Source: CAZODA01 sp964578485 (GTDB taxonomy: Bacteria; Bacteroidota; Bacteroidia; Bacteroidales; Marinilabiliaceae). From it: a stretch of 64,000 bases of DNA. Shown piece after piece: positions 36,481 to 45,435 of the stretch. The notes under the pieces were generated by a model. It did not search any database. It saw nothing but the letters and a program-made list of their open reading frames with translations, and was not told the origin of the DNA. Position 1 is the first letter of the stretch, and every line of letters starts with the position of its first letter. Both the position numbers and the translations under genes were made by a program. Location of the stretch: NCBI GenBank assembly GCA_964578485.1, contig CAZODA010000007.1:48668-112667 (forward strand), written 5' to 3'.

Positions 36481-37113
36481 ATGAGCAAATTGTTGCTAAA
36501 AGCCGGAGGGCTGCTTTTCCTTTTTTTCCTGCATACAATATCGGCAAAAGGACAAATTTCTGATACGGCCTCTATTGCAGATGATAATTCTGTTATCCCA
36601 TTAGTTACAAATGAATATTATCATTCACCCCACAAAGCAACCTTTTTTTCAGCTGTTATGCCGGGGCTGGGACAAGTGTATAATAAAAAATATTGGAAAG
36701 TTCCAATATTATATGCAGGTATAGGTGGAGTAGTATATGCAATATCTTTTAATACAAAATATTATAATAAATATCGTTCGGCATATCGTGATTTCTTAAT
36801 TCGAGACCCGGGAAATACAAGCTACCAAGAATTTATTCCACCATCGTTAACTATTGAGGATGTGCACGGACAATATGCAGAATGGTTTCAAAGAGCACTC
36901 CAAAATAAAAGACAGTATTACAAAAGATTTCATGATTTGAGTTATATTGGAATGGTAGCACTGTATATTGTTAATATTGTTGATGCTGCTGTAGATGCTC
37001 ATTTTTATGACTTTGATATTAGCGACGACCTTTCTTTACGAATAGAACCCTCAATGATGAAACAAGATTATAATAACATGGCTTTTGGCCTTCAGCTCCA
37101 ATTTTGTTTTTAA
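36481..37113 (+). CDS. DUF5683 family membrane protein
   Basis: A 210-residue protein with a signal peptide (cleavage around SAKGQI) and the DUF5683 core AVMPGLGQVYNKKYWKVPILYAGIGGVVYAI (segments at 58-90), with small hydrophobic stretches at about 75-90 and 155-170. It ends in an outer-membrane-like aromatic strand (LQLQFCF). The function of the family is unknown. Its place directly between parB and a LysM lytic transglycosylase is recurrent in Bacteroidota, hinting at a link between segregation and cell-wall growth (inference). Confidence 0.85.
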   Translation: MSKLLLKAGGLLFLFFLHTISAKGQISDTASIADDNSVIPLVTNEYYHSPHKATFFSAVMPGLGQVYNKKYWKVPILYAGIGGVVYAISFNTKYYNKYRSAYRDFLIRDPGNTSYQEFIPPSLTIEDVHGQYAEWFQRALQNKRQYYKRFHDLSYIGMVALYIVNIVDAAVDAHFYDFDISDDLSLRIEPSMMKQDYNNMAFGLQLQFCF

Positions 37114-37193
37114 ATGTTGATTGAAAGATGTTTAATGAAACCGGAACCCAAAATTTTAAATTAATAAACCAATAATTATCATAAGGAAATACT

Positions 37194-38720
37194 ATGCGAA
37201 AATTACAGTTGTTGATAATATCCTTAATGTTGCTTAATTCCGGTATTATTAAAGCAATAAACCCCAATGAAAATAATATCCAAGAGGAAAATAATGCCTT
37301 TTCAACTTCCCTCGACAGCCTTGTAAATTTATGGTATATACGATCAAATATCAGCTCGCAAGACCTTGTTGTGGATACTATTATCGAAGCAAAAGAAAAC
37401 CTATATGACGAACTGCCGGATTCCGTATATATACAACGCCTAAAAGACATAGTTTCACCAATAAACTTCAACTTTAACAGCCAGGTAAAATCCTATATAC
37501 GTTTATATACACAAAGACGTACGGAACAAATGGAAAATATGCTGGGGCTTGCAGAGTACTACTTTCCAATATTTGAGGAAATCCTTGATGCAAAAGATCT
37601 ACCACTGGAATTAAAATATCTGCCCATAATTGAATCTGCATTAAACCCCAGGGCCCTATCGCGCGCAGGTGCATCAGGAATTTGGCAGTTTATGTTACAA
37701 ACAGGACGACAATACGGCCTCGAAGTAAACTCCTATATAGACGAACGAAGAGATCCGGTTAAAGCTACCATGGCTGCTGCAGAATTCCTGTCAGATTTGT
37801 ATGAAATATATGGCGACTGGTACTTAGTATTAGCTGCCTACAACAGTGGGCCGGGAAATGTTAACAGAGCGATAAGAAGATCCGGAAACAAAAAAAACTT
37901 CTGGGAAATTTATTATCGCCTACCAAGAGAAACAAGAGGATATGTACCGGCATTTATTGCGGCTGTGTATTCTTTTAAATATGCTGAAGAGCATAATTTA
38001 AAAGCTAAACCTATTGCCCTACCAACAATAACCGATACAATTATGGTTGGCAAACCACTACATTTCGAACAAATAAATGATATGACAGGAATCCCTGTCG
38101 AACTCATAAGAGAACTAAACCCACAATACCGACGCGATGTAATTCCGGCACAAAACACATCTATGCCCTTGAGACTTGCTTTTGACCATACTACATTTTT
38201 TGCTGCAATTGAAGATACTATTTATAAGCACCGAAGAAATGAATTCTTTCCCGAAAACCAACTTGTAGTATCACCATCAAATGTAATACACGCTGTTGTG
38301 CCACCATCGGGGACAGTACCGGTTACTTATACCGTAAAATCAGGAGATGTAGTAGGACTAATCTCCGAATGGTTTAATGTTAGAGCTGCCGATTTGAGAT
38401 ATTGGAATAATATAAATAGAAATGTTATAAGAGTTGGACAAAAATTAACTGTTTATGTACAAGCCGATAAAGCAGAACATTACAGAGAAGTTGCAGCTCG
38501 ACACATGGGAAGCCCGGCACCGGTTAAAACCACCTCAAATATAATTAATACAGATGATGCTGACTATATATACCATACTGTTCGTTCAGGAGATAATATA
38601 TGGTCGATAGCAAAACAATATCCGGGCGTTAGCAATGAAGATATTATAAGACTGAATAATATAACAGATGTGCGACGTATTCAACCGGGACAACGTTTGA
38701 GAATTAAACCGAGATCCTGA
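37194..38720 (+). CDS. MltD-like membrane-bound lytic murein transglycosylase with LysM repeats
   Basis: In this 508-residue exported protein the SLT (lytic transglycosylase) domain spans about 125-260, with catalytic E147 in YLPIIESALNPRA, GASGIWQFML, and AAYNSGPGNVNRAIRRSG. Two LysM peptidoglycan-binding repeats follow (VTYTVKSGDVVGLIS, about 383-427; YHTVRSGDNIWSIAKQYP, about 463-506). It cleaves the glycan backbone of peptidoglycan, releasing 1,6-anhydro-muropeptides, in the periplasm. Signal peptide at 1-22, without an obvious lipobox. It is the last gene of the parA-parB-DUF5683 set. Confidence 0.94.
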   Translation: MRKLQLLIISLMLLNSGIIKAINPNENNIQEENNAFSTSLDSLVNLWYIRSNISSQDLVVDTIIEAKENLYDELPDSVYIQRLKDIVSPINFNFNSQVKSYIRLYTQRRTEQMENMLGLAEYYFPIFEEILDAKDLPLELKYLPIIESALNPRALSRAGASGIWQFMLQTGRQYGLEVNSYIDERRDPVKATMAAAEFLSDLYEIYGDWYLVLAAYNSGPGNVNRAIRRSGNKKNFWEIYYRLPRETRGYVPAFIAAVYSFKYAEEHNLKAKPIALPTITDTIMVGKPLHFEQINDMTGIPVELIRELNPQYRRDVIPAQNTSMPLRLAFDHTTFFAAIEDTIYKHRRNEFFPENQLVVSPSNVIHAVVPPSGTVPVTYTVKSGDVVGLISEWFNVRAADLRYWNNINRNVIRVGQKLTVYVQADKAEHYREVAARHMGSPAPVKTTSNIINTDDADYIYHTVRSGDNIWSIAKQYPGVSNEDIIRLNNITDVRRIQPGQRLRIKPRS

Positions 38721-38850
38721 CTTTTGAGGTAAAACTGTCAGTTTAGACCTAAGCTTATATATTCTTGACTTACCAAGAGTAAAACAAACTATATAAGGAT
38801 GTGGCAAACTTTTTGTACATAACTACATATAATGTATAAAATTGTTTACT

Positions 38851-39555
38851 ATGTACTCATCACCCCTTTTAATTATTTTTATCGTTTTTATGATAGCGAG
38901 CATGATAGTTGGCTCGCGACTGAAGAATAAATTCAGAAAATATTCACAAACACCAATAGCAGGAGGATTATCAGGTCGTGAAATCGCAGAAAAAATGCTT
39001 TATGACAATGGTATCTACAACGTAAAAGTAATGTCGGTTAAAGGACAACTAACTGATCATTATAACCCAACTAATAAAACTGTTAATTTAAGTAATGAAG
39101 TTTATTATGGCAGAAATGTAGCTGCCGCTGCAGTTGCAGCACACGAATGCGGACATGCAGTTCAACATGCACGTGCATATGCACCACTTGAATTAAGATC
39201 TGCATTAGTGCCACTACAAAATGTTAGCGCCAGAATACTCAACTTTGTTTTTATTATGATGTTCCTCGGAGCATTTATGCTGCCTACAATTTTTTCAATT
39301 GATCTTGCCCTTCTAATAATTATAGCAAGCTACGGAATATTTACACTTTTTGCTTTTGTTACCCTGCCGGTAGAAATAAATGCAAGTAATAGAGCATTAG
39401 TATGGCTGCAAAGTAGCGGAATAACAAGTGGAAGAAGCCATGCTGAAGCAAAAGATGCTTTGAAATGGGCAGCATATACCTACGTAGTTGCAGCACTTTC
39501 GGCTCTTGCTACATTAGCGTATTATGTAATGCTGTTTTTAGGAAGAAGAGATTAA
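38851..39555 (+). CDS. YugP-family zinc metallopeptidase (membrane)
   Basis: A 234-residue integral membrane peptidase with N-terminal TM segment (LIIFIVFMIASMIVGS) and the zinc motif HECGH (H98-E-C-G-H102) in AAHECGHAVQHARAYAPLE. Further TM helices lie at about 120-160 and 205-230. The conserved GGLSGREIAEKML and TDHYNPTNKTVNLS segments define the family. The start is the ATG at 38851; an in-frame TTG lies 9 bases earlier. Substrates are unknown. Confidence 0.92.
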   Translation: MYSSPLLIIFIVFMIASMIVGSRLKNKFRKYSQTPIAGGLSGREIAEKMLYDNGIYNVKVMSVKGQLTDHYNPTNKTVNLSNEVYYGRNVAAAAVAAHECGHAVQHARAYAPLELRSALVPLQNVSARILNFVFIMMFLGAFMLPTIFSIDLALLIIIASYGIFTLFAFVTLPVEINASNRALVWLQSSGITSGRSHAEAKDALKWAAYTYVVAALSALATLAYYVMLFLGRRD

Positions 39556-39577
39556 ATAATAAAATTAAAGTAGCGCG

Positions 39578-40297
39578 CTATCGGGCAAGGTGAAAAGCAT
39601 TATAATCTTTTATAATAGTACGTAAAAATTCCCTGTCGGATAAATCACTGCGTATTGAAGTTTTTACTTCTATAGCTTCGCGCGCTTCTTTCAATAACTT
39701 AAATGAAGTAAGGGCGTCGGAGTGTTTTGAAGATACATCCAAAACCTCCCTTATAATACGAATATCTTTATCACTCAACAACTCAACCTGATAAAACTGC
39801 ACTTCATAATTTTCATCAACCTGCATCCATGAAGTCTGCTCAAGACCTGCTTTACGAGGAACCCGAAGAACAGTTGTAGAGGCAACTAAATCCCCAAGTC
39901 TCTGACCTTTCCCGTTAATTATCAATACAAGAACTGCTATTCCTCCCATAAACATCGTAATATCAATAAGTCGAAATATCCAACGTATAAAACAAGAACC
40001 AATAGTTAATTGAGAGCCATCGGCTTTAAATACTCTTATTTGCATAATCATCTTCCCGGGACTATAACCATTGAAAAAGGTCTCAAAAATAAAATGATAA
40101 AAACCTACAGGTAACAATAAAAAAATAGACCAAATATTTAAATTAAAAATATTTGAAGAGAAAATGCTAACTAACAGAATAAAATAAACAGAAGCAAACA
40201 AGGCGTCTAAAAAATATGCCAATATACGATCACCAATACTGGCAATTGAATATTCAAGTGCAACATTTTGTGAAGTTTCTAAGCGGAAAGTTTCCAT
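39578..40297 (-). CDS. RDD family membrane protein
   Basis: A 239-residue protein with the RDD signature at the start of its membrane domain (ASIGDRILAYFLDALFASVYFILL), about three TM helices (24-150) and NGYSPGKMIMQIRVFKADGS between them. A soluble C-terminal tail of about 75 charged residues follows. RDD proteins are often transporters or accessory membrane subunits. It is divergent from, and in other Bacteroidota linked with, the SpoIIM/DUF4129/MoxR cluster that starts 153 bp away. Confidence 0.88.
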   Translation of the reverse strand: METFRLETSQNVALEYSIASIGDRILAYFLDALFASVYFILLVSIFSSNIFNLNIWSIFLLLPVGFYHFIFETFFNGYSPGKMIMQIRVFKADGSQLTIGSCFIRWIFRLIDITMFMGGIAVLVLIINGKGQRLGDLVASTTVLRVPRKAGLEQTSWMQVDENYEVQFYQVELLSDKDIRIIREVLDVSSKHSDALTSFKLLKEAREAIEVKTSIRSDLSDREFLRTIIKDYNAFHLAR

Positions 40298-40450
40298 GAA
40301 ATAACATTCATTAAAGAGATTATGCTAAATTTGTTACAAAACTACAAAAAAATAATTCAAAGAACCCGAAAGAAAACCTTGTGCTTTACTCTTTAATGAA
40401 TAAACACACTATCAAGGATCTTAAAGAGATGCACAACAAATAAAAATTGG

Positions 40451-41431
40451 ATGAAAGAAATATCCTTTATTAATTTAAATAAAAACCGATGGAGTAAATT
40501 TGAAAAACAACTTCAACAAAAACAAGCTATTTCTCCTGACGACCTGGCCGATAATTTTATTCTGTTAACAGATGACCTATCCTATGCCCGAACTTTCTTT
40601 CCAAAATCCGGCATTGTAAACTACCTTAACAGCTTAAGTGCTAAAGCTCACTCCCTAATTTATCAAAGCAAAAAAGAAAAAGGATCTCGACTGATAAAAT
40701 TTTGGACTAAGGAACTACCCATAGCACTATATAATGCACGCAAAGAATTCTTGTTGTCATTTTTTATTTTTATCGCCTCATTTATACTGGGAGTTATTGG
40801 CAGCAATATGGATGATAACCTTATAAGATTAATACTTGGCGATGATTATGTAAATAATACCCTTGATAATATAGCAAGAGGAAACCCCCTGGGAGTATAT
40901 GGACAAATGTCACCAATACTGATGTTCCTTAAGATTTCATCAAACAATATATTTGTAGCTTTTTTAGTCTTTTTGCTCGGTGTTTTCAGTCCCTTAGGCA
41001 CCGCCTTTATACTCTTTAGAAATGGAATAATGGTAGGTTCATTTTTAGCTTTCTTTTTTCAACAAGCACTTGGAGGAGTTGCCTCTATAACAATAATGAT
41101 ACACGGGACCCTTGAACTTAGTGCCATCATTTTGGCAGGAGGAGCAGGAATTTTATTGGGGAACAGCATATTATTTCCGGGTAGCTACCCACGAAAACAC
41201 AGCTTTATTAAAGGAGTGCAAAATGGAGTTAGAATAATGCTGGGCTTAGTGCCATTTTTTATTCTTGCCGCATGGATTGAAAGTTACATCACAAGACATT
41301 ATCACACTATGTCGAAAAGTATTGCAATCCTCATAATTTGTTCTTCAATTTTTATAATTATAGCTTACTTTGTAATTTATCCATATTATTTACATAAAAA
41401 ATTAAAGCCCACTCAAAATGAAAACATCTAA
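40451..41431 (+). CDS. SpoIIM-like (DUF95) stage II sporulation protein M family membrane protein
   Basis: This 326-residue protein has a soluble N-terminal part (about 1-95, SKFEKQLQQKQAISPDDLAD) and five or six TM helices with the family pattern (FFIFIASFILGVIGSNMDD; FLVFLLGVFSPLGTAFILFRNGIMVG; IHGTLELSAIILAGGAGILLG). Named after the sporulation engulfment protein, but the organism shows no sign of sporulating; the family is widespread beside MoxR/DUF58 genes. It overlaps the next gene by 14 bases, indicating tight coupling. Confidence 0.9.
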   Translation: MKEISFINLNKNRWSKFEKQLQQKQAISPDDLADNFILLTDDLSYARTFFPKSGIVNYLNSLSAKAHSLIYQSKKEKGSRLIKFWTKELPIALYNARKEFLLSFFIFIASFILGVIGSNMDDNLIRLILGDDYVNNTLDNIARGNPLGVYGQMSPILMFLKISSNNIFVAFLVFLLGVFSPLGTAFILFRNGIMVGSFLAFFFQQALGGVASITIMIHGTLELSAIILAGGAGILLGNSILFPGSYPRKHSFIKGVQNGVRIMLGLVPFFILAAWIESYITRHYHTMSKSIAILIICSSIFIIIAYFVIYPYYLHKKLKPTQNENI

Positions 41432-42362
41432 AATTAATCTTAATCAAAAACGGGATTTCTCAGAAGTAATTAATGCAACATTTACTTTTATAAAACAAGA
41501 ATTTAAATCACTTGGAAAGGTAATTATCTTATATGCAGGACTACCTATCTTAGCATCCTCTATTGCAGGAGGTTATTATTCAAGCAGCCAATTGACGCAA
41601 GCAATTCAAATCTTGCAAAATCCAAGCTTGCAACCGGTACAAAGCATAAATTTTTTATTTTTATTATTATTTTTCTTCTTAACATTTTTGGCTTATATGT
41701 TTATTAGTGGGTTAAGCGCTTCATACCTCACATTATACTCACAAAAAGATAGCTCTGAATTTTCTCATAATGATGTATGGCAGTATTTTTATACCAGAAT
41801 AATTCCTTTATTCTTTTTAAATATTGTCAATTTCTTAATTCTATTAGGCCTGGCTTTAATCTCACTAATAGTAATAGTATTATTAGCTACTTTTGCCGCT
41901 TTTAGCGTCGTGGTAAATGCTTTCATTGTGTTTTTCGCTATAATTAGCTTGTTTATAATTTTTTATATCTCAGTGCCATTATCATTCTCTTACATACCTG
42001 TAATTGATGAAAATAAAGGTGTAATAGAGGCTATCAAAAGAGCATTTTACCTGATTAAAAACAACTGGTGGATAAGCTTCGGAATTTTAATTATTGTAAT
42101 GATCATTGTTTTTCTTGTAGGCTCATTATTTGCGCTTCCAACTACGTTGCTGACCTTTTTTAAAACTTATCTTGCCTATGCCGGAGAAGGTGATGGTGGA
42201 CAATCAGTTGTATATATCCTTCTTAACTTCTTAGGAAACATCGCACAATATTTGATATTTCCCATAGTATATATAGCCTTGGGTATTCAATTCTATAATT
42301 TGAAAGAGAAAAAAGAAAATCCTGAATTATTTCAAAAAATTTCTGAAATTTCTCAGGAATAG
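41418..42362 (+). CDS. Hypothetical multi-pass membrane protein in the SpoIIM/MoxR cluster
   Basis: A 314-residue polytopic protein with about six TM helices (for example at 30-55, 75-105, 130-190, 215-245 and 265-285), very rich in I, L and F. It lacks a named motif; the layout (VPLSFSYIPVIDENKGVIEAIKRAF between membrane segments) resembles the glycerophosphodiesterase-like membrane domain or DUF975-type proteins. Its start overlaps the SpoIIM gene by 14 bases, and the DUF4129 gene follows 58 bp later, so it is likely a subunit or regulator of the same membrane system. Confidence 0.7.
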   Translation: MKTSKINLNQKRDFSEVINATFTFIKQEFKSLGKVIILYAGLPILASSIAGGYYSSSQLTQAIQILQNPSLQPVQSINFLFLLLFFFLTFLAYMFISGLSASYLTLYSQKDSSEFSHNDVWQYFYTRIIPLFFLNIVNFLILLGLALISLIVIVLLATFAAFSVVVNAFIVFFAIISLFIIFYISVPLSFSYIPVIDENKGVIEAIKRAFYLIKNNWWISFGILIIVMIIVFLVGSLFALPTTLLTFFKTYLAYAGEGDGGQSVVYILLNFLGNIAQYLIFPIVYIALGIQFYNLKEKKENPELFQKISEISQE

Positions 42363-42420
42363 CCACTGATAAAACCATAAATGAAAATTATTGCCTTATG
42401 CAACTAACAGCCTTAATGCA

Positions 42421-43152
42421 ATGATATTAAAACAAAAATCACAACTATTATATTTCTTGATTTTTTTTCTACTTTCAATTCAAATCAACGGACAGGAAAA
42501 AGAATCAACAGATGAACTGATGCCATGGGATGAAAGAAGTGAAATAGATTATCGTAGCCCGCCATACGAAAAGATTGAAAATTTTAAAAAAAATCCTTCA
42601 TACAACTATAATCGGCATCCTGAAAACAACGGCTTCTTTCGACGTTTGTGGAACATGTTGATGGAGAAGCTGATAAGCAAAATAGAGGTAAATAGATGGA
42701 CACAATATGCTGTTTTAATTTTACTTATACTTGGCTTTGTATATGTGATATTAAAATTCCTAAATATTCCTGTTACCGGACTGTTTAGTTTTTCCGGAAA
42801 AGAAGATCCAAGTGCTCAACTTGAACTTTTTGATAAGGAAAATAACACAAATGAAGAAGAACTTAAAAGATTATATCAACTCTATTTTAATAATGGTGCC
42901 TATAGAGAAGCAGTAAGAATATTATACCTGATATACTTAAAAAAACTTGAGAAGAATAATCTGATTAAAATTCGGTACTGGAAAACGAATCGTGAATATT
43001 ACAAAGAAATCAAAAATCAGAAAGATCAAAATATTTTTCAAAGCTTATCAAAAATGTATGAATATGTATGGTATGGACAGTATGACCTGCCAATTAAACA
43101 ATTTAAAAAAATAGAGCAAAGATATTACGAAGGATGGCTACATCTTAATTAA
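42421..43152 (+). CDS. DUF4129-domain membrane protein
   Basis: In this 243-residue protein, the ATG at 42421 gives a clean signal peptide (ending around QINGQE). An extracytoplasmic segment of about 60 residues, one TM helix (YAVLILLILGFVYVILKFL) and a cytoplasmic DUF4129 domain follow (NNGAYREAVRILYLIYLKKLE and SLSKMYEYVWYGQYDL). DUF4129 commonly occurs at the C-terminus of transglutaminase proteins and next to MoxR/DUF58; it lacks catalytic residues and is probably a protein-interaction module. Upstream in-frame TTG at 42391 rejected. Confidence 0.82.
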   Translation: MILKQKSQLLYFLIFFLLSIQINGQEKESTDELMPWDERSEIDYRSPPYEKIENFKKNPSYNYNRHPENNGFFRRLWNMLMEKLISKIEVNRWTQYAVLILLILGFVYVILKFLNIPVTGLFSFSGKEDPSAQLELFDKENNTNEEELKRLYQLYFNNGAYREAVRILYLIYLKKLEKNNLIKIRYWKTNREYYKEIKNQKDQNIFQSLSKMYEYVWYGQYDLPIKQFKKIEQRYYEGWLHLN

Positions 43153-43218
43153 AATTACAAGCAGAAATAAAAGATATTATTAAGCATTGGTAAATTTACC
43201 CCGAGTAAAAAAGAAATT

Positions 43219-44418
43219 ATGAAAAGAAAGAAAAATACCAACAGGATATTAGTCCTACTAATTAGTGCAGCACTTGTTGCATTAATAGTTGCTTCTTTCT
43301 TCGCCCCCCAACCAATAGACTGGTCATACAGCTTTTCAAAATCTCATAGCAAACCATTGGGTAATAAATTACTTTTTAATGTTATAGAAACATTATTCCC
43401 AAACCAGAACCTTATTGTTGTAAACTCTACTCTAAAAGAATTTCTAAACTCTACCAAACCGGTAAATACCAATTTTATTTATATAAACAATGTTTACAAT
43501 GCCGACAGCCTTGAAACAAAAAAATTATTAACAGTAGCTGAAGCAGGAAATAATATTTTTATTGCTGCAGAAATATTCTCAAATCTGCTAACTGACACAC
43601 TTAAACTGAAAATCAATAATTTAAACCCTCCCCTTTTCCATTTGGAAAACAATTTGGTAGGATTTAATTTTACTAATAAAAAACTTAAAAATATTGACTT
43701 CTACTGGTATGACAATGTTATTACCAATAATTACTTTGCAGCCTACGACTCACTAAAAACTACTGTTTTAGGATATAACAACAAGGGATATACCAATTTT
43801 ATAAAAGTCGCCTTCGGAGATGGAAACTTTTATTTAAACTGCAATCCGGTTTGTTTTACAAACTACCATCTACTGTCAGACAACAAAAGCGAATATATAT
43901 TCAAATGCTTATCATATCTCCCGGTAACATCAACTGTTTGGGATGAAAATATTAAAGCAGGTGCTGCACAAATTGGTTCAGAAATAAATTTTATACTAAT
44001 AAACCCTGCTTTGCGTATTTCATGGTACTTACTGATACTAAGCATACTGTTGTTTTTTATTTTTCAAGGGAAACGACGCCAAAGACCCGTACCGATAATA
44101 AAACCACCCGAAAATCAAAGCCTGTCTTTTATTGAGACAATTAGTCACCTCTATTTTATCAAAAACGATCATATAGGAATTGCACGCAAACGCTTTTTGT
44201 TTTTCCGAAATTTCTTGCGCGAAAAATATTTCATTAATTTAAATGCCAATAAGGATCAAATAATACAGGAAATAACAAAAAAATCAGGAATTCCTGAAAG
44301 AAGTGTTTCTGCTATTTTTCAAATGGCAGAAAATTTAAACAAGATTGAAAAAATATCAAAAGAAGATTTACAACAATTTAACCGTCAGCTTGAATTTTTT
44401 TATAATAATTGCCGATAA
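43219..44418 (+). CDS. DUF4350-domain membrane protein
   Basis: A 399-residue protein with a TM helix at the N-terminus (NRILVLLISAALVALIVASFF), a DUF4350 extracytoplasmic domain (about 40-260; typical glutamine amidotransferase-like fold, with FIYINNVYNADSLETKKLL), a second TM helix (about 270-288, WYLLILSILLFFIFQG) and a cytoplasmic helical tail of about 100 residues. No catalytic triad was identified. It ends 2 bases before the MoxR start codon. Confidence 0.8.
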   Translation: MKRKKNTNRILVLLISAALVALIVASFFAPQPIDWSYSFSKSHSKPLGNKLLFNVIETLFPNQNLIVVNSTLKEFLNSTKPVNTNFIYINNVYNADSLETKKLLTVAEAGNNIFIAAEIFSNLLTDTLKLKINNLNPPLFHLENNLVGFNFTNKKLKNIDFYWYDNVITNNYFAAYDSLKTTVLGYNNKGYTNFIKVAFGDGNFYLNCNPVCFTNYHLLSDNKSEYIFKCLSYLPVTSTVWDENIKAGAAQIGSEINFILINPALRISWYLLILSILLFFIFQGKRRQRPVPIIKPPENQSLSFIETISHLYFIKNDHIGIARKRFLFFRNFLREKYFINLNANKDQIIQEITKKSGIPERSVSAIFQMAENLNKIEKISKEDLQQFNRQLEFFYNNCR

Positions 44419-44420
44419 CC

Positions 44421-45425
44421 ATGGAAGAAAATTTTAATAACAATAAACAAGAAGATGATCTGTTTCAAAGCCGTATAAAAGTTCAGGAGTTAAACCACCT
44501 GGCCTATCGTATAAGAAATGAAATAGGAAAAGTAATCGTTGGACAAGAGCCTGTACTTGATCTACTACTCACGGCTCTGCTTGCAAACGGACATGTGTTA
44601 ATTGAAGGAGTACCGGGAATTGCTAAAACCTTAATTGCACGACTGCTCGCCAAAAGTATAAGCACAGGGTTTTCCAGAATTCAATTCACTCCCGACCTCA
44701 TGCCATCCGATGTTTTAGGAACTACTGTATTTAACTCGGCAACTACTACATTCGAGTTTAATAGTGGACCAATTTTTTCAAACCTTATTTTAATTGATGA
44801 AATTAATAGAGCTCCTGCAAAAACACAATCAGCTCTTTTTGAGGTAATGGAAGAACGCCAAATTACTATTGACGGAACTACACATATTATGAAGGCGCCA
44901 TTTGTAGTACTTGCCACACAAAACCCCATTGAACACGAAGGAACATACCGACTGCCGGAAGCACAGCTTGATAGATTTATGTTTAAAATAAAAATGGACT
45001 ATCCTACAATTGAACAAGAGCTTGGTATTTTACAAAACTCTTACGCAGGAGGAAATATCAAAGAAATTGATCAAATACAAGCCGTAGCAACAGAAAATGA
45101 AATCTTAGAATTTCAAGATCTCATACATAAAGTAATAGTGGAACCACAGCTGTTACATTATATTGCGACAATAGTAGAAAAAACACGAAACAATAGTGCA
45201 CTCTATCTCGGTGCAAGCCCCAGAGCATCACTTGCAATCCTTAAAACAGCAAGATCATACGCAGCACTCGAAGGAAGAGATTTTGTTACACCGCAGGATA
45301 TACATGAAGTTATTTATCCTGTATTATGCCATAGAATTATTTTATCTCCCGAAAAAGAAATGGAAGGGATTAAGCCGGAAACTATTATAAGGCAAATAAT
45401 AGATTCAGTTGAAATTCCGAAATAA
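44421..45425 (+). CDS. MoxR-family AAA+ ATPase
   Basis: A 334-residue MoxR ATPase with Walker A GVPGIAKTL, sensor/Walker B ILIDEINRAPAKTQSALFEVMEE, ATQNPIEHEGTYRLPEAQLDRF, and the C-terminal lid (LGASPRASLAILKTARSYA). MoxR proteins are chaperone-like ATPases that assemble or activate partner complexes, usually with a von Willebrand A or DUF58 protein coded next to them. The ATG at 44421 was preferred to the TTG at 44409, which would overlap the upstream gene. The DUF58 partner starts 10 bp downstream. Confidence 0.95.
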   Translation: MEENFNNNKQEDDLFQSRIKVQELNHLAYRIRNEIGKVIVGQEPVLDLLLTALLANGHVLIEGVPGIAKTLIARLLAKSISTGFSRIQFTPDLMPSDVLGTTVFNSATTTFEFNSGPIFSNLILIDEINRAPAKTQSALFEVMEERQITIDGTTHIMKAPFVVLATQNPIEHEGTYRLPEAQLDRFMFKIKMDYPTIEQELGILQNSYAGGNIKEIDQIQAVATENEILEFQDLIHKVIVEPQLLHYIATIVEKTRNNSALYLGASPRASLAILKTARSYAALEGRDFVTPQDIHEVIYPVLCHRIILSPEKEMEGIKPETIIRQIIDSVEIPK

Positions 45426-45435
45426 ATTCCAATAA